A stretch of 64,000 bases of DNA from JAAGZL01 sp050288625 (lineage in GTDB: Bacteria > Pseudomonadota > Gammaproteobacteria > Chromatiales > Chromatiaceae). The stretch covers positions 24,147-88,146 of the forward strand of contig JBNKEE010000047.1 of assembly GCA_050288625.1 (NCBI GenBank), written 5' to 3'. The position numbers and the translations under genes are program-made. This document shows, piece by piece, positions 9,186-18,124 of this stretch (within the stretch, counting starts at the first letter, position 1; every line of letters starts with the position of its first letter). Below the pieces are notes generated by a model, which made no database searches, was not told the DNA's origin, and saw only the letters and a list, made by a program, of their open reading frames with translations.

Positions 9186-9627
9186 ACTTAAGATACTTGA
9201 TGAACGTTTGGGGGATGAGTTCCCTCTGCCTGAATATGCGACCGAAGGGTCGGCCGGTATGGATCTTCGGGCCATGCTTGATGAGCCCCTGGAACTGCAG
9301 CCAAGTCAGACCGAGCTGATACCAACCGGCATGGCCATCCATGTAGAAGACCCACACCAGGCGGCCATAATCCTGCCGCGCTCCGGGCTTGGACATAAAC
9401 ATGGCATAGTACTCGGCAACCTGGTTGGCCTGATCGACTCAGATTATCAGGGACAACTATTTGTATCCTGCTGGAACCGAGGCAACGAACCTTTTCGCAT
9501 TGAGGTAGGTGAACGTATTGCTCAGCTAGTAGTAGTCCCGGTAATCAGAGCAAAGTTTGAGATTGTAGAAGAGTTCAACGCCAGCAAACGCGGGGCTGGT
9601 GGTTTTGGCCATTCAGGACGGACCTGA
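9172..9627 (+). CDS. dut: Deoxyuridine triphosphatase (dUTPase)
   Basis: Dut hydrolyses dUTP to dUMP and pyrophosphate, keeping uracil out of DNA and supplying dTMP synthesis. The 151-residue trimeric-type enzyme carries the conserved motifs in order: GSAGMDLRA, PRSGLGHKHGI, GNLVGLIDSDYQG with the catalytic Asp, GERIAQLVVVP, and the C-terminal GAGGFGHSGR arm. Its ATG lies inside the end of coaBC. The downstream algC reading frame begins soon after. The coaBC-dut-algC-argB order is shared with Pseudomonas. Confidence 0.98.
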   Translation: MRKIELKILDERLGDEFPLPEYATEGSAGMDLRAMLDEPLELQPSQTELIPTGMAIHVEDPHQAAIILPRSGLGHKHGIVLGNLVGLIDSDYQGQLFVSCWNRGNEPFRIEVGERIAQLVVVPVIRAKFEIVEEFNASKRGAGGFGHSGRT

Positions 9628-9689
9628 GCGCCAGTACAATAGGTATGTATATTATTGCCTGAGACTAGATAAGCATAAGGAGATACTGG

Positions 9690-9702
9690 ATTTGGGGAAA
9701 GA
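9690..9702 (+). promoter_or_regulatory. Predicted sRNA pairing site over the algC ribosome-binding region
   Basis: The mRNA bases ATTTGGGGAAAGA end 4 bases before the algC ATG at 9707 and include its purine-rich ribosome-binding stretch. They are complementary to the loop of the candidate sRNA (minus strand, 43851-43839) at 12 Watson-Crick positions plus one U-G pair, without gaps. Pairing here would block translation. The complementarity is seen in the sequence; the regulation is inferred by analogy with ErsA and algC in Pseudomonas aeruginosa. Confidence 0.55.
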
Positions 9703-9706
9703 GAAC

Positions 9707-12214
9707 ATGTTCGAAGCTGCAAAGCTAAAAAAATTATTTACTAGAACCGCCCCTACAGAGCATAGGAAAGGCGGTAGTACGTCTGTATTTACAGCAACTG
9801 TACTGGTTATCGCCATTGCTACCTTCATCGCCTGCTGGTTGACGTTCCAAGTAGTTCAGACAGTCAGTAACAGTCGGAGTATGGAGCGTGAAATCAGAGC
9901 CAGCGCCGAAGGAGTAGCCAATAATGTTGCCGGCCAAATACGCATCTATCGCCAACTTTTGAGCTCAATCTCCCAAGACCCTCAACTGATCGCGCTTTTA
10001 ACATCAAATGATACAAAAGGTTTACTCCAAAAAAGCCAGTCTCTGCAGCAACAACTTCCAGGTGCAAAATATGTACGGCTATTGCCGTCTGGATGGAATG
10101 AGCAGGAGACAGGTATTGGACCAAATCTTAGTTTTGCTTCCCTGGCCATGTTGAGGAGTGTTGAGGAGGCGGGTGTGATATCGGCGGCGGAGGTGCATCA
10201 ATTTAAGACGGAATATCAACATATAGCTATGGCCGCGCCAGTGATTGACGCCAAGAATGGCAAGGTTATCGGTGTAATTCATCTCTCACTGCCTATGGAC
10301 ATCATCGAACAGTCCATATCTATGGTCAAGAGTGAAGCAGGAGACCTAAGTGTCCAACAGATCGCTGGCGGCAATCCACTGTTGCTTGCCTCTAATGGAA
10401 ATACCAGGAATGGTGTCAATTCTAGTGCAGGAAATATAAATATTCCTGGTACGATTTGGGATATCGCATATGAGGCAGGCGGGATAAAAATCGGTTGGAG
10501 CGACGGCATCCTATTGTTTGGAGTTCTGGCAATTGGGTTGTGCTTAATCGTACTGTCTGCATTGATCCTGCCGCGCCGCCTCAATAATGCGCTAGCAAGT
10601 GACCTACAGCAGATATTAAGGCTGGTGGAGAGGCTTCTTCTTGGAAAACCCATAACCAGCTATCAGGCCAAAGTGCCTGAATTACAGGAAACTATGGACC
10701 AATTGGTGCATATGAAGTTTGAAACTCCAGAGCAGATAAAACCCTCAAAACCCAAGAAAAGGATCTTAGATAAAGCCACAGGACTACCCCGTGTTGCGGC
10801 AAAAGAGGAAATAGACCTAGCGCCAGCGCCTGAAACCGGCAACAGCCTGCCCCAAGCCATACTTCGTAACTATGACATCAGGGGAGTGGTTAACAAGGAT
10901 CTCACTGCCGACGTGGTCTACCAGCTAGGCCGTGCCATAGGTAGTATGGCATACGATGAGGGTGAGCAGACCGTAATAGTAGCGAGGGATGGACGTAAGT
11001 CTGGGCCAGAATTATCCGCAGCCCTATGTCGTGGATTGATGGATAGTGGCCGAGATGTGGTGGATATCGGCATGGTTCCGACACCACTCCTATATTTTGC
11101 CACCAATTTTCTGGGCAGCAATTCCGGTGTAATGCTGACCGGCAGCCATAACCCACCTGACTACAACGGCCTGAAGATTGTAATTGCGGGAGAGACGCTC
11201 TCAGGAGAAAAGATCAAGGATCTTGGTCGTCGTGTTGCCAAGGGCGATCTCCTGCAAGGAGAAGGCTCAAGAACCGAGCAGGACTTGGTGGGAGACTATC
11301 TGAACCGCGTGGTTGATGATCTACACATTGCTAGACCACTCAAGGTGGTCCTCGATTGTGGAAACGGAGTAGGCGGAGTAATCGCACCTGCACTGATCAA
11401 GCAGCTGGGGTGCCAAGTTGCGGAGCTATATTGCGATGTGGATGGAAATTTTCCAAACCATCATCCAGACCCCTCAAAACCGGAAAACCTAACCACCCTG
11501 ATCAAGGCTGTTAAATCCAGTAAGGCGGATATCGGCCTGGCCCTGGATGGAGATGGCGATCGAATAGGGGTGGTTGACTCGGACGGAAACGTCATCTGGC
11601 CCGATCGTCTGCTGATGCTGTTCGCTATGGACCTCCTCTCTCGTCAGCCTGGCGCAGACATCATTTACGATGTTAAATGCAGCAAGCACCTTGCCGGACA
11701 AATCCTCACTAATGGCGGAAGGCCGTTGATGTGGAAAACCGGTCACTCCCTCATAAAGGCCAAGATGCGCGAGACTGGCGCCCTGTTGGCAGGTGAAATG
11801 AGCGGCCACATATTCTTTAAAGAGCGTTGGTATGGTTTTGATGATGGAATATATGCCTGCGCCAGACTACTTGAAATACTTACAGCAGATCCCCGCAGTC
11901 CGGCGGAGGTGTTCGCAGAGCTTCCGGATAGTATCAGCACTCCCGAGCTATCCATGTCTACGGCCGAAGGCAAAAATGTGGAGCTGGTGGAAAAGCTGAT
12001 TGCAGCCGGAGACATGCCTGGGGCGAAATTGATTAAGATAGATGGCGTCCGCGCAGAATTTCAGCATGGCTGGGGTCTTATGAGGGCATCCAATACCATG
12101 CCGGCGGTGATATTCAGATTCGAAGCGGATGACATCAATGGATTGAAGCATGTACAAGATGTGTTCAGACAGGAGTTGCTGAAGATCGACCCAGAACTTA
12201 AGTTGCCTTTTTGA
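9707..12214 (+). CDS. algC: Phosphomannomutase/phosphoglucomutase AlgC with N-terminal membrane domain
   Basis: The C-terminal half (from about residue 385) is a phosphohexomutase that interconverts mannose or glucose 6- and 1-phosphates for LPS and exopolysaccharide precursors. It shows the phosphoserine loop MLTGSHNPPDYNGLK, the magnesium loop DGDGDRIG, and the sugar-binding GEMSGH. The N-terminal part has two membrane segments (TVLVIAIATFIACW and GILLFGVLAIGLCL) flanking a roughly 230-residue probably periplasmic, sensor-like region. A long AlgC of this kind is also annotated in Pseudomonas. Start choice: the ATG at 9707 follows GGGGAAAGAG. An in-frame TTG at 9692 behind AAGGAG is a real alternative. 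The operon order dut-algC-argB is conserved. Confidence 0.92.
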   Translation: MFEAAKLKKLFTRTAPTEHRKGGSTSVFTATVLVIAIATFIACWLTFQVVQTVSNSRSMEREIRASAEGVANNVAGQIRIYRQLLSSISQDPQLIALLTSNDTKGLLQKSQSLQQQLPGAKYVRLLPSGWNEQETGIGPNLSFASLAMLRSVEEAGVISAAEVHQFKTEYQHIAMAAPVIDAKNGKVIGVIHLSLPMDIIEQSISMVKSEAGDLSVQQIAGGNPLLLASNGNTRNGVNSSAGNINIPGTIWDIAYEAGGIKIGWSDGILLFGVLAIGLCLIVLSALILPRRLNNALASDLQQILRLVERLLLGKPITSYQAKVPELQETMDQLVHMKFETPEQIKPSKPKKRILDKATGLPRVAAKEEIDLAPAPETGNSLPQAILRNYDIRGVVNKDLTADVVYQLGRAIGSMAYDEGEQTVIVARDGRKSGPELSAALCRGLMDSGRDVVDIGMVPTPLLYFATNFLGSNSGVMLTGSHNPPDYNGLKIVIAGETLSGEKIKDLGRRVAKGDLLQGEGSRTEQDLVGDYLNRVVDDLHIARPLKVVLDCGNGVGGVIAPALIKQLGCQVAELYCDVDGNFPNHHPDPSKPENLTTLIKAVKSSKADIGLALDGDGDRIGVVDSDGNVIWPDRLLMLFAMDLLSRQPGADIIYDVKCSKHLAGQILTNGGRPLMWKTGHSLIKAKMRETGALLAGEMSGHIFFKERWYGFDDGIYACARLLEILTADPRSPAEVFAELPDSISTPELSMSTAEGKNVELVEKLIAAGDMPGAKLIKIDGVRAEFQHGWGLMRASNTMPAVIFRFEADDINGLKHVQDVFRQELLKIDPELKLPF

Positions 12215-12261
12215 ATATAATTGCAATCGTTAACAACCGATAACCTAAAAAGCGAAAAGAT

Positions 12262-13158
12262 ATGAGTCTTAGCCCAGAGCAGGCACACAATGTCGCCCAC
12301 GTGTTGACGGAGGCGTTGCCCTACATAAAACGCTTCAAAGGTAAAACCGTTGTAATTAAATACGGCGGAAATGCCATGGTGGATGATGAGTTGAAAAACA
12401 GCTTTGCCCGCGACATTGTGCTGATGAAGCTGGTGGGTATCAATCCTGTAGTCGTGCATGGAGGCGGACCTCAAATCGGCAAACTACTTGAGCGTTTGGG
12501 CAAAAGTACTGAGTTTGTTCAAGGCATGCGGGTGACAGATAGTGAAACTATGGACGTGGTCGAAATGGTCCTGGGCGGCTTGGTGAACAAAGACATAGTA
12601 AACCTGATAAGCCAGCATGGTGGGGGCGCAGTCGGGCTGACCGGGAAGGACGGCGGACTCATCCATGCGCGCAAGTTAAAGATCAAAAAAGATGCGCCCG
12701 GTCTGGATGCTTCTGAGATTATTGATCTTGGGCATGTAGGAGAAGTCGAAAGCATTGATGCCAGCGTAGTTGACATGCTGGTTAACGGCGGTTTTATACC
12801 GGTAATAGCACCTATCGGGATTGGTAACGAAGGGGCCTCGTACAATATTAACGCTGACTTGGTGGCCGGCAAGATAGCTGAGGTACTGCAGGCGGAAAAA
12901 CTTATACTGTTGACCAATACCGAAGGCCTGTTGGATAAAGACGGCTCCTTATTAACCGGCATGTCTGCTGCACGGGTGGCTGAATTGGTGGCAGATGGTA
13001 CCATCCACGGCGGTATGCTTCCGAAGATCAATTGCGCCCTGGATGCAGTAAATGCCGGTGTAAAGTCTTCCCATATCATTGATGGCAGAGTACAACATGC
13101 GGTTCTGCTGGAACTGTTCACCGACGAGGGTGTAGGAACCCTGATCCGCGCCAGTTGA
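12262..13158 (+). CDS. argB: Acetylglutamate kinase
   Basis: ArgB phosphorylates N-acetylglutamate, the second step of arginine synthesis. The 298-residue protein has the amino-acid kinase motifs VVIKYGGNAM near the N-terminus, VVHGGGPQIG for substrate and phosphate binding, and the C-terminal GGMLPKINCALDAV region with the catalytic lysine. An N-terminal helix (residues 1-25) is present, as in hexameric, arginine-inhibited enzymes, so feedback inhibition is plausible. It follows algC by 47 bases and precedes slmA by 4 bases, so it likely shares their transcript. Confidence 0.97.
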   Translation: MSLSPEQAHNVAHVLTEALPYIKRFKGKTVVIKYGGNAMVDDELKNSFARDIVLMKLVGINPVVVHGGGPQIGKLLERLGKSTEFVQGMRVTDSETMDVVEMVLGGLVNKDIVNLISQHGGGAVGLTGKDGGLIHARKLKIKKDAPGLDASEIIDLGHVGEVESIDASVVDMLVNGGFIPVIAPIGIGNEGASYNINADLVAGKIAEVLQAEKLILLTNTEGLLDKDGSLLTGMSAARVAELVADGTIHGGMLPKINCALDAVNAGVKSSHIIDGRVQHAVLLELFTDEGVGTLIRAS

Positions 13159-13162
13159 TGAG

Positions 13163-13750
13163 ATGAACGAAAAGATCCCGCGTAAGCAGCTTATCCTGGA
13201 GGCCCTTGCGGCTGAACTGGAGAACAATCCTGGGGCCAGAATCACCATTGCCGTTCTGGCACGAGCAACAGGCATTACAGAGGCCGCTCTGTATAGACAC
13301 TTTGCCAGCAAGGCTCAGATGTTTGACGCCTTGATTGATTTTGCTGAAGAGTCGGTATTCACCCGCATCAACCAGATCATGGATGAGGAAAAAGACACCA
13401 GCTCCCGCTGCGCCCAAATTATCTATCTGTTACTCGGATTTGCTGAGCGCAACCCAGGTATCTCCAGGGTGCTTCTGGGTGATGCTCTAGTGGGGGAAGA
13501 GGATAGACTGCTATCCAGGGTTGAGCGATTTTTCAACCGGCTGGAGACCCAACTCAAACAGATTGTACGCGAATCCAGGATGCGGGAAGATGTTATAGGT
13601 TCAGTAACTGTCGAGGATAGCGTGGATATCATGCTGGGATTCGCCGAAGGACGCATGCACCGTTTTTTGCGCTCTCAGTTCAGATGGAGCCCGCTTGAAG
13701 GATGGGAGAGACAATGGAGCCTGATCGCAACCGCTCTATTCGTTGGCTAA
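13163..13750 (+). CDS. slmA: Nucleoid occlusion factor SlmA
   Basis: SlmA is a TetR-family DNA-binding protein that blocks FtsZ ring assembly over unsegregated chromosome. The 195-residue product opens with IPRKQLILEALAAELENNPG and continues with a helix-turn-helix (ITIAVLARATGITEAALYRHF) characteristic of SlmA. The C-terminal helical region contains VEDSVDIMLGFAEGRMHRF, close to the family pattern. It starts 4 bases after argB. Location near dut and pyrE matches the usual slmA context. It converges with a DUF4124 gene; no terminator is visible in the 7-base gap. Confidence 0.95.
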   Translation: MNEKIPRKQLILEALAAELENNPGARITIAVLARATGITEAALYRHFASKAQMFDALIDFAEESVFTRINQIMDEEKDTSSRCAQIIYLLLGFAERNPGISRVLLGDALVGEEDRLLSRVERFFNRLETQLKQIVRESRMREDVIGSVTVEDSVDIMLGFAEGRMHRFLRSQFRWSPLEGWERQWSLIATALFVG

Positions 13751-13757
13751 GAACGGG

Positions 13758-14732
13758 TTAATCGTTACCAGACACAAACTTTTTGAATCCATTTTTGATC
13801 GTCTTGATTTTTGCGCTTTCACAGAACTTCTTACCCTCTTTTGAAGCCCTGCATTGAAGATCAAAAAATATATGTTCACCCGGCCCATCCTCTTTTGGTA
13901 TACGTGAAAGGGTAATACCTATCCCCATATCCTTATCCGGGGCCGCAGTCATTATCACAGATTCGCCGGTCAATTCCGTTTTGGTGGTGGCATGTTCCAG
14001 AACGTACTCTTTGGACCTTTCCCAATAAGAGTCACAAACATTTTTATCCGGACAAGAGACTACATAATCAAGCTGAGAAGTTCTGCTCTTTCGCTCTATC
14101 TCAGGGGCACGTGATGCCTCCATTTTCTTTAGCACACGGAACCTTTCCAAATCCTCATCCGCCTTTTTCTTAATCCTCTCTTTGTCTTTTTCTCTACTTA
14201 TGATCGCTGCATAGTTGTTCTTTAGCTGCTGCCGGGTACTGGCTATATCCTGCAACAGTTTGTCTGATGGTTTTCTACCCATGCGCTCCATACTCGCCGC
14301 GCTACTCTGCATGTCGGCAAGCTGTGTCTTTGATTGCCTTATGTTGCTCTTGGTTATTTCAATCATCACATCTATTGCCGTGAGCTTGCCGTCCATAGCC
14401 ATGATTATGTCGTCTTCACTACGGAAGGTCCTCAGCAATACTCTATCATCGGCCTTCCTCTTTTCGATCAGCTTCTCACGTTCTTTCCTTAGTCTCTCCA
14501 GCTCTTTTTCCTGGGCGATCTCCTCTGCAGTCTTGGCACGATCGACCTTATTGATCTCTATACCTCGCTCATTCAGCTCGGAACGCGACTTATCCGCCTG
14601 ATCAGGTGGTAGCTTATCTGTATAGTGGGTCTTGCCATTTTCATCCACCCATCTGTATAACTTGGCGGTAGCTGGCATAGAAAGAACAATGGTTAAAGCG
14701 GCACAAAGGATCAGATTTAGTCTAAATCGCAT
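13758..14732 (-). CDS. DUF4124-domain secreted protein
   Basis: The 324-residue protein has a signal peptide (hydrophobic core about residues 5-20, likely cut after PATA). It is followed by the DUF4124 signature LYRWVDENGKTHYTDKLPP. The middle (about residues 55-220) is a highly charged, Lys/Glu-rich region predicted to form a long coiled coil. The C-terminal domain has several cysteines (VSCPDKNVCDSYW and LQCRASKEGKKFC) that could form disulfides. It is probably periplasmic. The function is unknown. A smaller DUF4124 paralogue lies next to polA at 46698-47159. Confidence 0.75.
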   Translation of the reverse strand: MRFRLNLILCAALTIVLSMPATAKLYRWVDENGKTHYTDKLPPDQADKSRSELNERGIEINKVDRAKTAEEIAQEKELERLRKEREKLIEKRKADDRVLLRTFRSEDDIIMAMDGKLTAIDVMIEITKSNIRQSKTQLADMQSSAASMERMGRKPSDKLLQDIASTRQQLKNNYAAIISREKDKERIKKKADEDLERFRVLKKMEASRAPEIERKSRTSQLDYVVSCPDKNVCDSYWERSKEYVLEHATTKTELTGESVIMTAAPDKDMGIGITLSRIPKEDGPGEHIFFDLQCRASKEGKKFCESAKIKTIKNGFKKFVSGND

Positions 14733-14814
14733 GGTATTCCTGTTTCCAAATGCTGATGGCTATAGCATAGACGATCACTATCTGCGAGTGAACACTAGAT
14801 GCTTATATTGAGAT

Positions 14815-16284
14815 TCAGTTCTTTTTCAGTGACAGTATCCAACCGAAAAATACAATAGAGATAGTACCGACCAATCCCACCAGCAATGGATGCAGCGGCA
14901 GCAGGGCCCACTCAGGAATGGCCTCAAATTTAGGTAGCAGATTGTTCCACGCCACCACCAGGACACCGATAATCGTTGCGATCATGGCCGATCTGCCGTT
15001 GGCTCCGGGAACCATGATGCCGAGCAGAAACAACCCCAGCATCCCACCGCCAAACACTGCAGAGATCTGCCACCATACATCCAGCGCCGTCTTCACCTCA
15101 ATCATAAGCAGGGCAGCAGCAGTGCCAATTATGCCGATGATGACGGTGGTCCAACGAGTCACAGATAAGAGCTTATGATCGTTCACTCCCTCTTTATTCC
15201 ATCTGCGATAAAAATCGACAGCCCAGACCGTGGCGGAGGTATTAAGGCTGGAATCCAGCGTACTCATACCGGCGGCCAGCACTGCGGCAATCACAATACC
15301 AACCACCCCTGTGGGCAGTTGGGTAACAATAAAAAAGGGAAACACCTGATCCGGCTTGTCTGGCAGTCCAGGGGTAGGTAGGACCTGATAGTAGACAAAG
15401 AGCAAGGTGCCGATGAGAAAGAACAACGCGGAAACCGGGATATAGGTGAGACCGCCAATCCACATGGAGCGCACTGCCTCCCGGTCGGACCTAGCCGACA
15501 GGAAACGCTGTACATAGTTCTGGTCCACGCCGAAGTTCTTTAGGTTTTCCACGATCCCAAACAACATGATCACCCAAAACCCCTGTACCGCCAGATCCCA
15601 GTCCATGCTTCCCAGCGAAAATTTACCCTGCTCCATGGCGTTAGTAAACGCCAGCCCCATACCTCCAGGGATATTAACCAACAGCAGTAGCAGGCATAGT
15701 AGGGCACCGCCCAACAGTACAATGGATTGTACAACGTCCGTCCATACCACCGCCTCAAATCCACCGGCGGCAGTGTAGGCGATAGTTAGAATACCCAAGG
15801 CGAGGATGACACTGGTCAGATCCCACCCCAGAAGTTGACTCACTGCCAAGGCCACAAGATACAGCACCACCGCTATGCGACCCACCTGCAGCATGATCAG
15901 GCTGATTCCGGCATAGGCCCGGGCCCAATACCCAAAACGTGCCTCCAGGTGTTGATAGGCCGTGGTGGCAACCAGCTTGCGATAGAAGGGGATAAAAAAA
16001 TGGCCTGCGATGATGCAGGCGATGGGCAAACTCAAAGAGAAGACAAAGGGATTCCAGTTGCTGGCATAGGACTTTCCCGGATTGGCTAGAAAGCTTATGC
16101 TGCTCAGATAGGTGCCGAGGATGGATATCCCAATGGCCCAGCCTGGGAGCCTGCGGCTACCCAGAACATAGGCCTCCATGCTGTCATTGCGTTTTACAAA
16201 CCAGGCGCCGAAAACTGCAGTACCCAATAGATAGATAGCTACTATAAACAAGTCGAGGATCGGCAAACTGGATTGTTCCGCCAT
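14815..16284 (-). CDS. Sodium:solute symporter (SSS family)
   Basis: A 489-residue polytopic protein with about 13 hydrophobic segments and SSS-family motifs: GSRRLPGWAIGISILGTYLSS with the conserved Gly/Ser stretch in TM1-TM2, AYTAAGGFEAVVWTDVVQ, and AAGMSTLDSSLNT. These proteins import organic solutes together with sodium. The substrate cannot be read from the sequence; sugar, sialic-acid-like, proline or carboxylate transporters all share the fold. It lies 30 bases downstream of pyrE on the same strand. Confidence 0.85.
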   Translation of the reverse strand: MAEQSSLPILDLFIVAIYLLGTAVFGAWFVKRNDSMEAYVLGSRRLPGWAIGISILGTYLSSISFLANPGKSYASNWNPFVFSLSLPIACIIAGHFFIPFYRKLVATTAYQHLEARFGYWARAYAGISLIMLQVGRIAVVLYLVALAVSQLLGWDLTSVILALGILTIAYTAAGGFEAVVWTDVVQSIVLLGGALLCLLLLLVNIPGGMGLAFTNAMEQGKFSLGSMDWDLAVQGFWVIMLFGIVENLKNFGVDQNYVQRFLSARSDREAVRSMWIGGLTYIPVSALFFLIGTLLFVYYQVLPTPGLPDKPDQVFPFFIVTQLPTGVVGIVIAAVLAAGMSTLDSSLNTSATVWAVDFYRRWNKEGVNDHKLLSVTRWTTVIIGIIGTAAALLMIEVKTALDVWWQISAVFGGGMLGLFLLGIMVPGANGRSAMIATIIGVLVVAWNNLLPKFEAIPEWALLPLHPLLVGLVGTISIVFFGWILSLKKN

Positions 16285-16314
16285 AAGGATGTTTCCTGAA
16301 TCAGATGGTTGTTG

Positions 16315-16956
16315 TTATATACCGTACTCAGCGCGGTATTTAGTTATGCGTTCCAGATCTGCGGCTGAGTTATCTTGTTGCTTCAGATAATCAATCAGGT
16401 TTTCCAAGCGGGTTATGGCCGCTACTGGTATATTGTAATCACGCTCAACTTCTTGAATGGCTGAGAGCTCTCCCTGGCCCCTTTCCTGCCTATCTAGAGC
16501 GATGAACACCGCTGCTGGCTTTGCCCCTTGAGCTGCAATCACCTCCATAGATTCTCTGATGGCGGTACCTGCAGTGATCACGTCGTCTATGATGGCAATC
16601 CTGCCCTCAAGCGCATGTCCCACTATGCTACCCCCCTCCCCATGATCCTTGGCCTCCTTGCGATTAAAGGCATAGGGAATATCGACCCCATGATGATCAA
16701 ACAGGGCTGCTGCAGTCACTGCAGCCAGGGGTATGCCCTTATAGGCTGGTCCGTACAACAGATCGAATTCTATTCCTGAGTTGACGATGGCCTGGGCGTA
16801 GAAGCGGCCTAGTCTGGCTAGACTAGAACCGCTATTGAATAGGCCGGCATTAAAAAAATATGGACTGATACGTCCCGATTTCAGGGTGAACTCACCGAAG
16901 CGTAGCACCCCGGTCTCCAGTGCGAAATCGATAAACTCACGTTGATAATCTTGCAT
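16315..16956 (-). CDS. pyrE: Orotate phosphoribosyltransferase
   Basis: PyrE converts orotate and PRPP to orotidine 5'-phosphate in pyrimidine synthesis. The protein has the family N-terminus MQDYQREFIDFALE, FGEFTLKSGRISPYFFN, GPAYKGIPLA and the PRPP-binding motif IAIIDDVITAGTAIRES. I start it at 16956, giving 213 residues, because CTGGAG lies at proper spacing before this ATG and the family begins there. An upstream in-frame ATG at 16995 adds 13 residues not typical of PyrE. The slmA-to-pyrE neighbourhood is common in gammaproteobacteria. Confidence 0.96.
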   Translation of the reverse strand: MQDYQREFIDFALETGVLRFGEFTLKSGRISPYFFNAGLFNSGSSLARLGRFYAQAIVNSGIEFDLLYGPAYKGIPLAAVTAAALFDHHGVDIPYAFNRKEAKDHGEGGSIVGHALEGRIAIIDDVITAGTAIRESMEVIAAQGAKPAAVFIALDRQERGQGELSAIQEVERDYNIPVAAITRLENLIDYLKQQDNSAADLERITKYRAEYGI

Positions 16957-17013
16957 GGTATCTCCAGGAAAACTTGCCTTATTGTCCGTATGCATGATGG
17001 CGGATGCAACGGT

Positions 17014-17322
17014 TTATTGCCGCATGGATGGAAGCCCCAAGCTAAATTCCTGCATCTGGATGCCGATCATCACGATATGCCCGGAGTGACGGGTCATCCC
17101 CCCCTCGCTGAAATCAAAGCGGAAAGTGCGGCGCGGACGGATACCGTTTTTGGTCCAGACAATGCCTATGCGCCGTAGAGCCACGGTCTGATCCAGAAAC
17201 TGCACCCCGCGTATTTCGCAGGCCTTGGTGCAGATGCCTGTGGCCATCTCACGAGCGCGGGCGCTATCCAGCCAGAACCAGATAAACAAGAACAACAGAA
17301 GGATGCCAAACAAGGAACTCAT
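17014..17322 (-). CDS. DUF3301 family membrane-anchored protein
   Basis: A 102-residue protein starts at the ATG at 17322 (MSSLFGILLLFLFIWFWLDS). It has one N-terminal membrane segment followed by a cytoplasmic basic domain containing GVQFLDQTVALRRI and the aromatic-rich RRTFRFDFSEGG. This order is typical of DUF3301 proteins. The function is unknown. It is divergent from the macro-domain gene. A longer open frame upstream to 17478 is not supported. Confidence 0.72.
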   Translation of the reverse strand: MSSLFGILLLFLFIWFWLDSARAREMATGICTKACEIRGVQFLDQTVALRRIGIVWTKNGIRPRRTFRFDFSEGGMTRHSGHIVMIGIQMQEFSLGLPSMRQ

Positions 17323-17364
17323 AAATGTTATGCTGTGTGATCTTATTCTTAGGGACTTTATTCC

Positions 17365-17862
17365 ATGAATAATATAAAGATAGTGCAAGGAGATATTACA
17401 CGGCTTGAGGTGGATGCCATAGTAAACGCCGCCAATAGTTCTCTGCTTGGCGGCAGCGGAGTAGACGGCGCCATCCATAGGGCTGCAGGGCCGGAACTGC
17501 TAGAGGCATGCAAATCTCTAGGCGGATGCCCTACAGGGGAGGCACGCATTACACCTGGGTTCAAACTACCGGCAAAGTGGGTAATCCATACCGTGGGACC
17601 GATATGGCATGGAGGCAAGTCAGGCGAGCCAGAACTGCTTAGATCTTGCTACACAAAATCCCTGGACCTGGCACGGGAACACGGGATAAAAAGCATCGCA
17701 TTTCCTGCAATAAGCACCGGTGTCTATGGATATCCCAAGGACGCAGCGACAGGGACTGCTTTGAACGTCATGCTGTCAGCAAATGGATTCGAACAGATTG
17801 TCGCCTGTTGCTTTTCCGAAGAAGATACCGAGCTATACCGAAGGTTGCTGAAGGAGCTGTAA
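17365..17862 (+). CDS. Macro-domain protein, probable O-acetyl-ADP-ribose deacetylase
   Basis: Macro domains bind ADP-ribose. This YmdB-like class hydrolyses O-acetyl-ADP-ribose or removes ADP-ribose from proteins. The 165-residue single domain shows the complete signature: GDITRLEVDAIVNAANSSL, GGSGVDGAIHRAAG, CPTGEARITPGFKLP, VIHTVGPIW and FPAISTGVYGYP. The catalytic-type Asn and Asp of the first two blocks are present. Its stop overlaps the start of the next small gene (TAATG), so the pair is translationally coupled. The physiological target is not evident. Confidence 0.92.
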   Translation: MNNIKIVQGDITRLEVDAIVNAANSSLLGGSGVDGAIHRAAGPELLEACKSLGGCPTGEARITPGFKLPAKWVIHTVGPIWHGGKSGEPELLRSCYTKSLDLAREHGIKSIAFPAISTGVYGYPKDAATGTALNVMLSANGFEQIVACCFSEEDTELYRRLLKEL

Positions 17863-18107
17863 TGACAGAGCAAAAACCGACCCTGCTGCAACGGTTGGAT
17901 AACACACCCATAATCATGTTTGTAATAGTCGCTATCCCACTGGGAGTAGCCCCTATATTTCCAGAACCGCACCTATGGCAGAAACTAAAGATGCTGGCAG
18001 CGGGAGAGCTGGTGCGTCCGTTGGATATATTCGATCTATTTATGCACGGAACACCAGCGCTGGTGCTTATCATCAAGCTGGTTCGGATGTGGGTGAATAA
18101 AATCTAA
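17862..18107 (+). CDS. Small conserved two-helix membrane protein
   Basis: An 81-residue protein with hydrophobic segments at about residues 17-33 (IIMFVIVAIPLGVAPI) and 60-75 (HGTPALVLIIKLV). Between them lies the pattern PEPHLWQKLKMLAAGELVRPLDIFDLF. I recognise this as a small conserved family sometimes labelled RND transporter, but it is far too short to be one, and I assign no function. It is coupled to the macro-domain gene by an overlapping TAATG and preceded by AAGGAG. It converges with fetB. Confidence 0.72.
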   Translation: MTEQKPTLLQRLDNTPIIMFVIVAIPLGVAPIFPEPHLWQKLKMLAAGELVRPLDIFDLFMHGTPALVLIIKLVRMWVNKI

Positions 18108-18124
18108 TGCGCGCACATCACGCG

